From NCBI RefSeq assembly GCF_913060805.1, contig NZ_CAJXTC010000004.1:62001-126000 (forward strand): a stretch of 64,000 nucleotides of DNA, in the 5' to 3' direction. Under the pieces are notes generated by a model that was given only the letters and a program-made list of their open reading frames with translations, was not told where the DNA came from and did not search any database. The position numbers were made by a program, and so were the translations under genes. Shown here piece after piece: positions 47,089-56,922 of the stretch. Position 1 is the first letter of the stretch. Each line of letters starts with the position of its first letter. The DNA is from an uncultured Draconibacterium sp. Lineage in GTDB: Bacteria; Bacteroidota; Bacteroidia; Bacteroidales; Prolixibacteraceae.

Positions 47089-48228
47089 ATGAAAAAAATG
47101 AAAATAATGACCGTAGTTGGCACCAGACCTGAGATTATAAGGTTGTCTGCGGTAATTGATAAATTGGAAAGAGAGGATAGTATAAAGCATATATTGGTAC
47201 ATACAGGTCAGAATTATGATTATGAACTAAATGAAATTTTTTTTGAAGATTTTGGAATTAAAAAGCCAAATTATTTTTTGAATTCGGTTGGAGAGAATGC
47301 GATTAAAACAATTGGAAACATTTTTATTAATGTTGATGATGTTTTAGAGAAAGAAAATCCAGATGCATTGTTGGTGTTGGGAGATACCAATAGCTGCCTG
47401 GTAGCTATTCCTGCCAAAAGAAGAAAAATACCCATATTCCATATGGAAGCCGGTAATCGTTGTTTTGATTTTAGAGTTCCCGAGGAGTCAAACAGGCGCA
47501 TTATTGATCATGTTAGCGATATTAACCTGGCTTATAGCGATATTGCAAAAGAAAATTTGTTAAGAGAAGGTCTTCCGATGGATAGGGTTTTTAAAACAGG
47601 AAGCCCAATGAAAGAGGTTCTTATGAAGAATCTGCATAAGATCAGTCAAAGTGATGTTCTTAGTAGATTGAAGTTAGAAAGAGAAAAATACTTTGTTGTA
47701 TCATCGCACAGGGAAGAAAACATTGAAAGCGATAATTTTTTGAAATTAATAGATGTATTAAACGGTCTTTCTCAACAGTTTAATTATCCAATTATTGTAT
47801 CCACTCATCCACGAACAAGAAATAAAATAAATGAACTTGGTATCAAGGTTGATAGTAATATCAATTTTATGAAACCATTAGGTTTTATTGATTATGTATT
47901 CTTACAAATAAATGCATTTGTAACCTTATCGGATAGCGGGACCATATCTGAAGAATCATCAATACTAAATTTCCGGGCATTAAATCTTAGAGAAACACAC
48001 GAAAGGCAGGAGGCAATGCAGGAAGGTTCTGTAATTATGGTTGGCATGAATAAGGAGAGGATTTATCAGGCTATCGAGATATTAAAACATCAACCTTTTG
48101 GACAACAAAGAACCTTAAAGTTAGCTCCTGATTATGATGTGGATAATGTTTCAGTAAAAGTGGTAAATATAATTTTATCGTACATTGATTACGTGAACAG
48201 GGTTATATGGCAAAAAAAATCTTCATAA
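47089..48228 (+). CDS. fnlC: UDP-N-acetyl-hexosamine 2-epimerase (FnlC/WbjD/CapG type)
   Basis: A 379-residue non-hydrolysing 2-epimerase of the WecB superfamily: MTVVGTRPEIIRLS at the start, HTGQNYDYELNEIFFEDF, LVLGDTNSCL, HMEAGNRCFDFRVPEESNRRIIDH and SDSGTISEESSIL. GNRCFD rather than GLRSFN and the neighbours point to the FucNAc branch, which makes UDP-L-FucNAc from the talosamine form, rather than to plain ManNAc synthesis. It ends inside the next gene (22-nt overlap). Confidence 0.88.
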   Translation: MKKMKIMTVVGTRPEIIRLSAVIDKLEREDSIKHILVHTGQNYDYELNEIFFEDFGIKKPNYFLNSVGENAIKTIGNIFINVDDVLEKENPDALLVLGDTNSCLVAIPAKRRKIPIFHMEAGNRCFDFRVPEESNRRIIDHVSDINLAYSDIAKENLLREGLPMDRVFKTGSPMKEVLMKNLHKISQSDVLSRLKLEREKYFVVSSHREENIESDNFLKLIDVLNGLSQQFNYPIIVSTHPRTRNKINELGIKVDSNINFMKPLGFIDYVFLQINAFVTLSDSGTISEESSILNFRALNLRETHERQEAMQEGSVIMVGMNKERIYQAIEILKHQPFGQQRTLKLAPDYDVDNVSVKVVNIILSYIDYVNRVIWQKKSS

Positions 48229-49253
48229 TAACTCCGGAAAGTAGCCCGGGAGCAGCATTTTATAGATTAAAATTGTGGCAAAGTGGATTAATTCAAGCTG
48301 GGATTAATCTGGAAATTATATACCTCTCTACTAAAACTAAGAATAGGATGCTAAAGAAGGTGTTCGGATTAATTCAATTAATTCGAGTGTTGTTGATTCA
48401 TCCTTCGAATATTATTTGGATTTATGGGCATATTTCCGGTAAGTCGGCTATTATTTTGCGGTTTAAAAAGTTTATTATAGAAAGAACAGAATACCCTTAT
48501 CATATAATTATTGACAAGTATTCGAAAAAACAAGACCTTACCTATTATATAAACGCATCAGGATTTATAACATGTTCTGATGCTTTGATAGAATATTACA
48601 GCTCGTTTACAAATAAAGACTGTGGTTTCTTAAATGCTTCGCTATTGGTAGATTATGATAGATTTGCAAATGAGAAATACGTAAATCCCATAAAAGGCAA
48701 AAGATATATTGCTTACTGTGGTTATATGGGAAATAATAAAGATGGTCTTTATGATTTACTTGAGGCCTTTAAATTGGTGAGTAACAAAGTCAAAGACTTA
48801 ACACTTTGTTTGATTGGTGGAGCAGAAGAATCAGAGATGAATAAGATAAGGAGATATACTGCTAAGCTTGGTTTAGAAAATGATGTTGTTTTTACAGGTT
48901 ATGTGGAACATGAAAAAATTCCGGAATATTTGAAATTTGCTGAAGTATTATTGCTGTCAAGACCAGCCAATAAACAAGCAGAAGGTGGTTTCCCAAGTAA
49001 ATTGGGAGAATATTTAGCTACAGGAAATCCAGTATTGGTTACTGCTGTTGGGGATATTCCAAATTATATTAAAGCACGTAAAAATGGATTCATTGTAACT
49101 CCGGGTAATCCGAAGCTTTTCGCAGATGAGTTATATTATATTTTGACAAACAAAGAAGTTGCAAAGAGAGTTGGAAAAGAGGGGCAGGCTTTAGCAAAGA
49201 GAGAATTTGATTATAAAGTTCAAGCCGAAAGATTAATCAATTTTTTAGATTAA
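48207..49253 (+). CDS. GT4-type glycosyltransferase (possible FucNAc transferase)
   Basis: A 348-residue GT-B enzyme. The N-terminal half starts KKIFIITPESSPGAAFYRLKL and the C-terminal half has YIAYCGYMGNNKDGLYDLLEAF, LIGGAEESEMNKI, GYVEHEKIPEYLKFAEVLLLSRP and the EGGFPSKLGEYLATGNPV motif that binds the nucleotide sugar. Position directly after fnlABC resembles wbuB in E. coli O-antigen loci, a FucNAc transferase, so that role is possible but only by context. Confidence 0.82.
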   Translation: MAKKIFIITPESSPGAAFYRLKLWQSGLIQAGINLEIIYLSTKTKNRMLKKVFGLIQLIRVLLIHPSNIIWIYGHISGKSAIILRFKKFIIERTEYPYHIIIDKYSKKQDLTYYINASGFITCSDALIEYYSSFTNKDCGFLNASLLVDYDRFANEKYVNPIKGKRYIAYCGYMGNNKDGLYDLLEAFKLVSNKVKDLTLCLIGGAEESEMNKIRRYTAKLGLENDVVFTGYVEHEKIPEYLKFAEVLLLSRPANKQAEGGFPSKLGEYLATGNPVLVTAVGDIPNYIKARKNGFIVTPGNPKLFADELYYILTNKEVAKRVGKEGQALAKREFDYKVQAERLINFLD

Positions 49254-49261
49254 ATAGAAGT

Positions 49262-51202
49262 ATGGTTAAGTATGCTTATACCGGAGACTTGGTCTTGCAG
49301 CAAACACAAGATTTTAATGAAGAGGAGCTTCTTTCAAGGCTCCGAAAAACTTTAGAGAAAGAGAATGCCAAATTGATAGTTAATTTGGAATCTGCCTTTG
49401 TTCAGAAAAATAAAATAAAAGAAAAAGACAAAATTTGTCTTGGTGCAAACGATACTTCTCTACGTTTTTTAAAAAAGTTAAATCCTTTACTTATTAATCT
49501 CTCGAATAATCATATTAATGATTATGGGGTAGAGTCATGTGAATATACATTTCAATTGTTAAAAAATGCGGGATTAGAACATTTTGGAGTTGGGACTATA
49601 GCTGAAAAAAGCAAACACATAGTTGTTAGCGATGATTCTAAAACAATCAATATTGCTTATGTTACCCGTTCTGCTGATCTCACAGGAACGAAATTATTTG
49701 CCGATACTGGATTTGTTGGCGGCTATGAAGTCGATTTGCAGGAGATCGTTGATGTTAAAAAAAAATATCCCGATTATCATTTAATAGTGAATATTCACTG
49801 GGGAATAGAAGATATAAAATTTCCAGAACCGGAAAAAATTGACTTAGCCCATAATATTATTGATGCAGGAGCTGATTTAATCATAGGGCATCATCCACAT
49901 ATAATTCAACCAGTTGAAAGTTATAAAGGAAAGCTAATTTTTTACTCATTAGGTAATTTTTATTTCCCTGATATTGACTATGAGTACAGGGGGTTAATTA
50001 AAAGTAAAAAAGCTCTTAAGCATCAGCGAAAAGGACTTGTGCCGATAATAGATTTTACCGAAGAATCTATTGTGGTAAAGAAAATTCTTTTAATCGAGAG
50101 AAATGTAAGAGGAAATAAATTACGAATCAAAGAATCAAAATTGTCTGGTATTTCTTCTATGAAACCTTATTCTGAAAATTGGTGGTTAGGATATTATAAA
50201 AGATTACTTTTTCAGAGGAAGATTAGAAATCTTATTAATAATCCTGATATTATAATTAAAGGGATTAGGGATCGTCTTTCTCCAGATTACAAAGAGAAAA
50301 GAAATATATTTTGGGTACTATTAGCATTTCTGTTTAAAATTTATCTATCCATAAGGTATTTCTATCGTGAACGTATTCTTTCTGAGAAAGCATATATAAT
50401 AAAAAAATACAAACGAGTTTTTGGCAAATATCCCGACTTGAAAAATCCTCAATTGTTTACAGAGAAGATACAATGGATGAAACTTAATGATCGTACAACA
50501 ATGCATACGATTTGTGCAGATAAATTTAAAGTACGTGATTATGTGCAAGAACGAGCTGGCGAGAAATACTTGATTCCTCTTGTGTTCGAAACTAAAAATG
50601 TGGATGAAATTATTATTGAAAATATACCCAACTGTCCAGTGATAATAAAAACTAATCATGATAGCAGTGGAGGTATCATCATTAAAGATAAAGGGAGTGC
50701 TGATTTTGAACAAATTCGTAAGGTTTTACGATCAAGACTTAAAAAAAATTACTATTACACCCAAAAGGAATGGGAATATAAGAATATTCAACCACGAGTA
50801 ATTGTAGAAAAACTGTTAAAAGATAAAAGCGGGAATAATCTACTAAATGATTATAAGATATATTGTTTTGGGGGAAAGCCTAAATATATTCAAACTCTTT
50901 TCGATAGAGAAACAGATATTAAAGAAACCTGGTTTGATACAAATTGGATAGAGCAAGAATTCTTCTATTTTTCGAATGAAAGGAAAAAAGTTGAACGTCC
51001 AGTAAAATTAGAAGAGATGCTTGAAGTGGCTAGAAAGCTTTCGGAACCATTTTACTATGTAAGAGTTGATTTATACGATGTGAATAATGTTATTTATTTT
51101 GGAGAGTTAACTTTTCACCCATATGGGGGATTTATGAAGTGGAATCCCGAAAAAATGGACTTAAAATTAGGACAGAAGTTGAAGCTACCGATTGATGAAT
51201 AA
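49262..51202 (+). CDS. CapA-type phosphoesterase-like domain fused to TupA-like ATP-grasp domain
   Basis: The 646-residue protein is a clear two-domain fusion. Residues 1-290 are a CapA/PgsA domain: YAYTGDLVL, IVNLESAF, LSNNHINDYG, IHWGIEDIKFPEPEK, GADLIIGHHPHIIQPVE and YSLGNFYFPD, the calcineurin-like fold of poly-gamma-glutamate capsule proteins. A hydrophobic stretch follows at about 345-365. Residues 375-640 match TupA-like ATP-grasp proteins: LFTEKIQWMKLNDR, ADKFKVRDYV, IIKTNHDSSGG, LNDYKIYCFGGKPK and ELTFHPYGGFMKW. Both families are tied to amino-acid-containing surface polymers, so this may add an amino acid or peptide to the glycan. I know of no named fusion. Confidence 0.88.
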   Translation: MVKYAYTGDLVLQQTQDFNEEELLSRLRKTLEKENAKLIVNLESAFVQKNKIKEKDKICLGANDTSLRFLKKLNPLLINLSNNHINDYGVESCEYTFQLLKNAGLEHFGVGTIAEKSKHIVVSDDSKTINIAYVTRSADLTGTKLFADTGFVGGYEVDLQEIVDVKKKYPDYHLIVNIHWGIEDIKFPEPEKIDLAHNIIDAGADLIIGHHPHIIQPVESYKGKLIFYSLGNFYFPDIDYEYRGLIKSKKALKHQRKGLVPIIDFTEESIVVKKILLIERNVRGNKLRIKESKLSGISSMKPYSENWWLGYYKRLLFQRKIRNLINNPDIIIKGIRDRLSPDYKEKRNIFWVLLAFLFKIYLSIRYFYRERILSEKAYIIKKYKRVFGKYPDLKNPQLFTEKIQWMKLNDRTTMHTICADKFKVRDYVQERAGEKYLIPLVFETKNVDEIIIENIPNCPVIIKTNHDSSGGIIIKDKGSADFEQIRKVLRSRLKKNYYYTQKEWEYKNIQPRVIVEKLLKDKSGNNLLNDYKIYCFGGKPKYIQTLFDRETDIKETWFDTNWIEQEFFYFSNERKKVERPVKLEEMLEVARKLSEPFYYVRVDLYDVNNVIYFGELTFHPYGGFMKWNPEKMDLKLGQKLKLPIDE

Positions 51203-52292
51203 AGATAATAAGAAGAAAATACTTTTTGTTATTCCTGAATTACGCGAGGGGGGGGCAGAAAGGATAATGACATACCTTGTTAACCACATTAGCAGGGATA
51301 AATACATTCCGCAACTGTTATTGATTTTCAAGGCCGAACATTCGTATTTAGCGAATCTTCGTGAAGATGTGGAGGTGGTTTATTTAAATATTCCTTCAAC
51401 GGTGAAGTATTTCTTCTTTCAAACATTAAGAGGAATACTTCGGCAGAAACCCGATATTGTTTTTGTGGGATTAAGTGGTATTAACGTTCTTTTGTCGCCT
51501 TTTATCCCGTTTTTTAGAAGCATAAAGTGGTTTGCCCGCGAAACCAACACAGTTAGTCAGCATGTACGAAATAAACGAATGTTGTTTTTATACCGGAACT
51601 TTTATAAAAACTACAATCAAATTATTGCCCAGTGTAATGATATGAAGGATGATTTGGTCGATAATTTTAAGATCCCTGAGAAGAACGTAACAGTAATAAA
51701 TAATCCGATTGATACCAGTTTTATTGAGAAACAATTAAAAAAGGAGGAGAAAGATCTTTATCCTAAAGGAAAAATTAATGTCCTGGCCTGTGGCCGTTTA
51801 TCGCATCAAAAAGGATTTGATATGCTTTTAAAAGCTTTTTCGGCGGTAAAAGCAAATAATAAATTTCATTTAACTATAGTTGGAGATACAAAGGATGAAG
51901 AATATAAAAAAGAACTAAAATCGCTGGCTACTGATTTAGGGCTGAATGATTTAGTAACTTTTGCAGGTTATCAGTCGAATATTTATCACTTTTACCAGCA
52001 GGCCGATGTATTTGTACTAAGCAGTCGATACGAAGGTTTTCCCAATGTAGTATTGGAAGCTTTGTATTGTGGCACACCAGTGCTGGCAAACAACTGCAAA
52101 GGTGGAATTTCAGAAATAATCACAGATGCAAAAAATGGCTTTATTTTTGATTTTGAAAAGAACAATTTTGAGAAAAGACTTAAAGAAGTAATTGGCTCGA
52201 AATTTCAGGAGCAAGAGATAAAAGGAGACGCTATAAGCCGTTTTGCGCTAAAAAATATAATTCGGAAATATGAAAGTATTATTGATGCTTAA
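51195..52292 (+). CDS. GT4 glycosyltransferase
   Basis: A 365-residue GT-B enzyme starting at an ATG that overlaps the end of the CapA-TupA gene by 8 nt; a TTG just upstream is less likely. It opens ILFVIPELREGGAERIM and carries LACGRLSHQKGFDMLLKAF, GYQSNIYHFYQQADVFVLSSRYEGFPNVVLEALYCGTPVL with the EX7E donor-binding motif. The GGAER start is common to capsule transferases. Its acceptor and donor cannot be told. Confidence 0.9.
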   Translation: MNKDNKKKILFVIPELREGGAERIMTYLVNHISRDKYIPQLLLIFKAEHSYLANLREDVEVVYLNIPSTVKYFFFQTLRGILRQKPDIVFVGLSGINVLLSPFIPFFRSIKWFARETNTVSQHVRNKRMLFLYRNFYKNYNQIIAQCNDMKDDLVDNFKIPEKNVTVINNPIDTSFIEKQLKKEEKDLYPKGKINVLACGRLSHQKGFDMLLKAFSAVKANNKFHLTIVGDTKDEEYKKELKSLATDLGLNDLVTFAGYQSNIYHFYQQADVFVLSSRYEGFPNVVLEALYCGTPVLANNCKGGISEIITDAKNGFIFDFEKNNFEKRLKEVIGSKFQEQEIKGDAISRFALKNIIRKYESIIDA

Positions 52293-52304
52293 TAGGTAAA
52301 ATTG

Positions 52305-53807
52305 ATGTTACAGGATATAAAAAAAACGACAAGACATAGTTCGGTTTATGCAATTGGCAACATTAGTATAAAAGTTATAGGATTAATATTATTACCTCTC
52401 TATACCAATGAGGCTTTTTTGTCGAAAGATGATTTTGGAATGCTTGCCATTTTGGAAGCAACGGCCCAGGTACTAACGGTGCTTTTGGCATTTGCACTAA
52501 GCAGTAGCCTTATTCGATGGTATTGGGATGAAGATTATAAGGAGAAACAAAAGAGTATTGTATTTACCATTTTTTCATTTTTGTTGGTTATCAATACGCC
52601 GGTTTGTGGGGCTTTACTAATAAACGCAGACCATTTTTCCAAACTTATTTTTGGTTCTATCTCATTTGGTTATCTTCTGCAGCTAACTTTCATTACTGTT
52701 TTTTTTCGGGTACTTAACAGTATTACATTGCAATTATTACAAATTCAATCAAGATCTGTTTTTTATACTGTTATTAATGTTGTCAAATTATTGGTGGTAT
52801 TATTGCTTACCGTATTTGCAATCACTAAAATGGGGCGCGGATTAAATGGTATTTGGGAAGCAAGTGTTATTGGAGAAATTCTTATGCTTTTGCTAACTCT
52901 TCCTTATATTTTGAAAAACGTGCGTTACTCTTTCGAGTGGAAAGTTTTTAAGGAAATGTTTGTTTTTGGCTATCCGTTGGTATTGTCAAATCTTGCCGTT
53001 ATTACACTTACAGTTACTGACCGATATATGCTTAATTTTATTTCGGGATTGGCCGCTGCAGGTATATATAGTTTAGGTTTGCGGCTTGCTAATACGCTCA
53101 AGATTGTTATTACCGATTCCGTAATGGCTGCTTTGGCCCCAATACGACTTAAAAAGTTTAACGATCCCAATAATCATCGTTTTTTTTCAAAAATATTGAC
53201 CTATACAAGCTTCCTGTTTATTCTGGTTATGCTTGTTGTATCACTATTTTCGCTTGAAGCCATAAAATTAATTACAAAAACAACCGATTATTGGAGAGCT
53301 GCAGGTATAATTGGGGTTTTATCATTTGCATTTTTATTTTCATTAATACGAATAAATTTAACCACTGGATTAATGATAACAAAAAAAAGTAATGTTTTAG
53401 GAGTTTTAACCGTTTTAACAGCAGTCCTGAATTTTGGGTTAAATATATTATTTATACCCTTATGGGATATTTATGGGGCTGCTGCTGCAACATTAATCTC
53501 GCAATTTATTTATATGTGTGTGACCTATTATGCAGCACAAAATCAATATAAAATTCCTTATGAAGTAAATAAGTTAGTAATTGCGATATTAGTTGCTGGA
53601 ACGATTACTTTTGTTGGTATCCTTATTAAAGATATACAAATTCTATGGCGGCTATCACTTAAAATTATCCTGTTGGGTAGTTTTCCGTTTATTTTATTAC
53701 TTTTTAACTTTTATGAAAAAGTGGAGATCGAGAGCATAAAAAATATTTTTGCCTCATGGAGGAATCCAAAGATGCTTAAAGAAAATCTTAAGCGTTTTTT
53801 GAAATAG
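52305..53807 (+). CDS. wzx: Wzx-type oligosaccharide flippase
   Basis: A 500-residue membrane protein with about 12-14 helices of the MATE/MOP superfamily: an N-terminal KTTRHSSVYAIGNISIKVIGLILLPL, YPLVLSNLAVITLTVTDRYML mid-protein and repeated LxFxxNILFIPLWDIYGAAAATLI. It should flip the lipid-linked repeat unit across the inner membrane. I take the ATG three bases after a TTG. A flippase implies a Wzy polymerase and chain-length proteins, which are not recognisable here and may lie outside the window. Confidence 0.9.
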   Translation: MLQDIKKTTRHSSVYAIGNISIKVIGLILLPLYTNEAFLSKDDFGMLAILEATAQVLTVLLAFALSSSLIRWYWDEDYKEKQKSIVFTIFSFLLVINTPVCGALLINADHFSKLIFGSISFGYLLQLTFITVFFRVLNSITLQLLQIQSRSVFYTVINVVKLLVVLLLTVFAITKMGRGLNGIWEASVIGEILMLLLTLPYILKNVRYSFEWKVFKEMFVFGYPLVLSNLAVITLTVTDRYMLNFISGLAAAGIYSLGLRLANTLKIVITDSVMAALAPIRLKKFNDPNNHRFFSKILTYTSFLFILVMLVVSLFSLEAIKLITKTTDYWRAAGIIGVLSFAFLFSLIRINLTTGLMITKKSNVLGVLTVLTAVLNFGLNILFIPLWDIYGAAAATLISQFIYMCVTYYAAQNQYKIPYEVNKLVIAILVAGTITFVGILIKDIQILWRLSLKIILLGSFPFILLLFNFYEKVEIESIKNIFASWRNPKMLKENLKRFLK

Positions 53808-53949
53808 GTATTTATATGACCTGCTACAGTGGAAAAATGGTCAAATATACTACCTTGGCCACACTGCTGACCACTCTTCACAAAAGATTGATTTTACTTC
53901 TATCGAAGCTATAATTTCTTATTGATTTAAAACAAATTAATATGAAAGT

Positions 53950-54065
53950 GTGGCTAATAAATTAATCGCCATGAGTAAAGTAAGAAAAGTCATTCATTTG
54001 CACCACTGGGAAAAACAATATGATTTATCAGTAGATACTTGGATCTGTCACGTCGCTGTCCATAG
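53950..54065 (+). pseudogene. IS21-family istA remnant (5' fragment, frameshifted)
   Basis: Translation from a GTG gives ANKLIAMSKVRKVIHLHH, very like the start of Bacteroidota IS21 transposases IstA. After a one-base shift at about 54024 the frame continues ISRYLDLSRRCP, matching the helix-turn-helix region usually read as ISxYLGLSRNTVKKY. Then stop codons appear. The 130 bp upstream contain repeated TGGTCA/TGGCCA/TGACCA blocks like IS21 terminal repeats. The rest of istA and all of istB are missing. Confidence 0.6.
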
Positions 54066-54329
54066 TTCTTCTAATTTAAACACAAGGTTTTGCTGTTTTT
54101 TTATAAAATATTTTCTAATTAGGATAAAAATTTTAATGAGATAAAGATGTAAGATATGTCTCTATTCAGTTGAATTATATCGAAGTCTATATAACACCAG
54201 TGTACATTATGTTGATAATTCACATATTTTTCAGATAATTTTCGTAAAAATTTTGAATATAGATACTTGGCTTTTAATGTTTCTAAACTCGTCAACGTTA
54301 ATAAGCTATTTTAATTTTAAAAACAGAGG

Positions 54330-54337
54330 TATATTTG
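54330..54337 (+). promoter_or_regulatory. -7 promoter motif before the 410-residue glycosyltransferase
   Basis: TATATTTG fits TAnnTTTG, 59 nt before the ATG; the spacing and an absent -33 TTTG leave it moderate. Confidence 0.4.
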
Positions 54338-54396
54338 ATTAAGATTGCATAGGTTTACATGTAATCATTTGTTTTGGTTTTATTAATTCATTAGAC

Positions 54397-55629
54397 ATGG
54401 CAGAACTGGTAATATTTACAACGAGTTATCCCTATGGGGAAGGAGAAACATTTTTGGAGACTGAAATTAAATTTTTAAACCAGAAATTCTCCACCATTCA
54501 TATATTTCCATTAACTGTTGGGAAGGGTGATAAAGTGAGGATGGTGCCTGATGGAGTAACTTATTCAAAACCTTTTTTTCGATTTGATATCAATCAGGAA
54601 AAAATGAGAACGGTTTTAGACGGAATTTTCAATATTGCTCCCGTTAGTTTTGTTTTTAAAGAATTTTTACAAAAGAAAGTATACAAAAGCAAAAGAAAAT
54701 TAAAAAATTTGCTGGAAACGACATGTGCCGTTCGAAAGATTTTGGCACCTCATAATTGGAAGGAGATATTGGCGAAAATTGATAAGATAACTATAATTTA
54801 TTTTTATTGGGGTGATAAAGCAACAGGAATTATTCCTTTTATTTCGAAGAATTATTCTAATGTAACAGTAGCCAGATTTCATAATTCGGATCTTTATGAA
54901 GATTTGAAAGGAGGTTACATCCCTTTCCGTGAAGAATTATTGAAGAACTTAGAATACTCTGTTTTTATATCAGAAAAAGGCAAAGCTTATCTAACTAAGA
55001 AATATCACAATTTGAATTTTAAGACAAAGTTATTTCGTTTGGGAGTCCCGGATTTACAGATGACTTCCAGAAGTGAAGATGATGTTTTGCGTATAATTAG
55101 TTGTTCGTACGTTGTTCCAGTAAAAAGATTGGACTTGATTGTGAAAGCATTGACGCATGTAAAGTGCAAGGTGAAATGGACTCATCTTGGTGGAGGGAAA
55201 TTATTGCCGAGTATAAAGGATATGATTAAAAGTCTACCTCCAAATGTAAACGTAAGTCTGCTAGGACAAGTAAGCAATATAGATGTGATTAATTATTACC
55301 AACATAATTCTGTGGATTTATTTGTTAATGTTAGTGCCTCGGAAGGAATTCCTGTTTCTATTATGGAGGCAATTTCATCGGGAATACCTATTATTGCAAC
55401 AAATGTTGGTGGTACGTCTGAAATAGTTGACAATAGTTTTGGAACTTTGCTGCATAAAGACTTTGAGGAGAGTCAATTAGCAACTTTGTTTGATGATTAC
55501 TATTTAAAGAATGAAGACCAAAAAATGATAATGAGACGTAGTGCAAAAGAGTTTTGGTTTAAACATTTTAATTCAGAATTAAACTATAAAAACTATACAG
55601 CTTTTTTGAAGGGATTAACTAATGATTAA
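54397..55629 (+). CDS. GT4 glycosyltransferase
   Basis: A 410-residue GT-B enzyme. The N-terminal half begins LVIFTTSYPYGEGETFLETEI, a phrase seen in many capsule transferases, and the C-terminal half has ISCSYVVPVKRLDLIVKAL, THLGGGKLLPSIKDMI, and ASEGIPVSIMEAISSGIPIIATNVGGTSEIV with the EX7E motif. It follows the IS21 remnant, has its own likely promoter, and is very A+T-rich. Confidence 0.9.
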   Translation: MAELVIFTTSYPYGEGETFLETEIKFLNQKFSTIHIFPLTVGKGDKVRMVPDGVTYSKPFFRFDINQEKMRTVLDGIFNIAPVSFVFKEFLQKKVYKSKRKLKNLLETTCAVRKILAPHNWKEILAKIDKITIIYFYWGDKATGIIPFISKNYSNVTVARFHNSDLYEDLKGGYIPFREELLKNLEYSVFISEKGKAYLTKKYHNLNFKTKLFRLGVPDLQMTSRSEDDVLRIISCSYVVPVKRLDLIVKALTHVKCKVKWTHLGGGKLLPSIKDMIKSLPPNVNVSLLGQVSNIDVINYYQHNSVDLFVNVSASEGIPVSIMEAISSGIPIIATNVGGTSEIVDNSFGTLLHKDFEESQLATLFDDYYLKNEDQKMIMRRSAKEFWFKHFNSELNYKNYTAFLKGLTND

Positions 55630-55667
55630 AGCATTGTTTATATGCCAAATGTATTAAAATTGTACGC

Positions 55668-55769
55668 GTGTTCATAGTTGAAGAAGTGGATTATGTTGAG
55701 CTGTCTTATAAACGTATCGGTAAAGTTTCCAGGAATGGAGATGTTCCCCAATATATTATAGAGAATTGA
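55668..55769 (+). pseudogene. Possible C-terminal gene remnant
   Basis: A frame free of stops from 55626 reads on to VFIVEEVDYVELSYKRIGK and ends PQYIIEN with TGA. It has coding-like residue composition but no ATG; the only start is a GTG. It may be the tail of a gene lost when the locus was reassembled. I cannot name the family. Confidence 0.25.
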
Positions 55770-55795
55770 AAAAAATATAGTTTAAAAGCTGAATT

Positions 55796-56920
55796 ATGCA
55801 AACCATACACATGTGCGACCTCTACGGTCAATACTTTACAATGAAAGAGGAAATTGATTCGGCCATGCAGGAAGTAATAAAATCAACAAAATTTATAAAA
55901 AGCGGAAAAGTAGTCGATTTTGAAGAAAAATTAGCTGCATATTTAAATACAAATGTAATTACCTGTGGTAATGGTACAGATGCACTTCAAATGGCCTATA
56001 TGGCACTTGGGTTAAAACCGGGTGATGAGGTAATTACAACACCGTTTACCTTTGTGGCTACAGTTGAAACAGCTGTTTTAATGGGCCTAAAACCTGTTTT
56101 TGTAGATGTTTGTCAGGGAACATATAATATGGATGTCTCGCAACTGGAAGATGTGATCACCCCAAATACGAAAGCGATTGTTCCTGTACATTTATTTGGG
56201 CAGTGTGCTAATATGGAAGAAATAATGGCGATTGCCCCAAAACACAATCTGTATGTAATCGAAGATGCTTGCCAGGCACTGGGAACAGATTATATTTTTA
56301 AAGACGGAACTAAACAAAAAGCCGGCACCATCGGAGATATTGGATGTAACTCGTTTTTCCCCTCGAAAAACCTGGGTTGTTTTGGCGATGGAGGGGCTGT
56401 TTTTGCAAAAGATGACAAGTTAGCCGGTACCATTCGGTCGATTGCAAACCATGGCATGAAAGCTAAATACCAATATGAACGGATTGGAGTAAATTCGCGT
56501 TTAGACAGTATTCAGGCTGCTATTCTGGAGGTGAAATTAAAATATTTCGATAAACATATACAAGCCAGACAGAAGGCAGCGGCATACTATGATATGCATC
56601 TTGCAGAGCTGGCTTGGATTGAAATCCCTCGGCGGGTAGAATACAGTACACATACTTTTCATCAGTATACCTTGAAAACAGATAGGAGGGATGAATTACA
56701 GGCTTTTTTGAAAACAAAGGGAATTCCTTCGATGGTCTACTATCCTGAGGTTTTTCATTTACAGGAAGCATATAAATTTTTAGGCTATCAGGAAGGTGAT
56801 TTCCCGGTAAGTGAAAAGCTGGTAAAAACAGTTTTGTCGCTGCCTATGCATACCGAGCTGGATGAGGAGCAACTGGAGTATATAGTAATTTCTCTAAAAG
56901 AATTTTTTTACAATATATAA
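55796..56920 (+). CDS. wbpE: DegT/DnrJ/EryC1/StrS aminotransferase (WbpE-like)
   Basis: A 374-residue PLP enzyme. [44 protein letters not shown] and the PLP lysine in [15 protein letters not shown] (Lys191) are all present, as is [10 protein letters not shown]. It belongs with the three following genes (wbpD, wbpA, wbpB types) and should aminate the 3-keto sugar to UDP-GlcNAc(3NH2)A. The EDAB order differs from P. aeruginosa but the set is complete. Confidence 0.9.
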   Translation: MQTIHMCDLYGQYFTMKEEIDSAMQEVIKSTKFIKSGKVVDFEEKLAAYLNTNVITCGNGTDALQMAYMALGLKPGDEVITTPFTFVATVETAVLMGLKPVFVDVCQGTYNMDVSQLEDVITPNTKAIVPVHLFGQCANMEEIMAIAPKHNLYVIEDACQALGTDYIFKDGTKQKAGTIGDIGCNSFFPSKNLGCFGDGGAVFAKDDKLAGTIRSIANHGMKAKYQYERIGVNSRLDSIQAAILEVKLKYFDKHIQARQKAAAYYDMHLAELAWIEIPRRVEYSTHTFHQYTLKTDRRDELQAFLKTKGIPSMVYYPEVFHLQEAYKFLGYQEGDFPVSEKLVKTVLSLPMHTELDEEQLEYIVISLKEFFYNI

Positions 56921-56922
56921 CC

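Larger units (their letters stand above)
53808..54396. other. 589-bp gap inside the polysaccharide locus
   Basis: A+T-rich DNA between the flippase and the next glycosyltransferase gene. Its left half contains a decayed IS21-type transposase start; the right half holds only a promoter motif. Confidence 0.6.
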
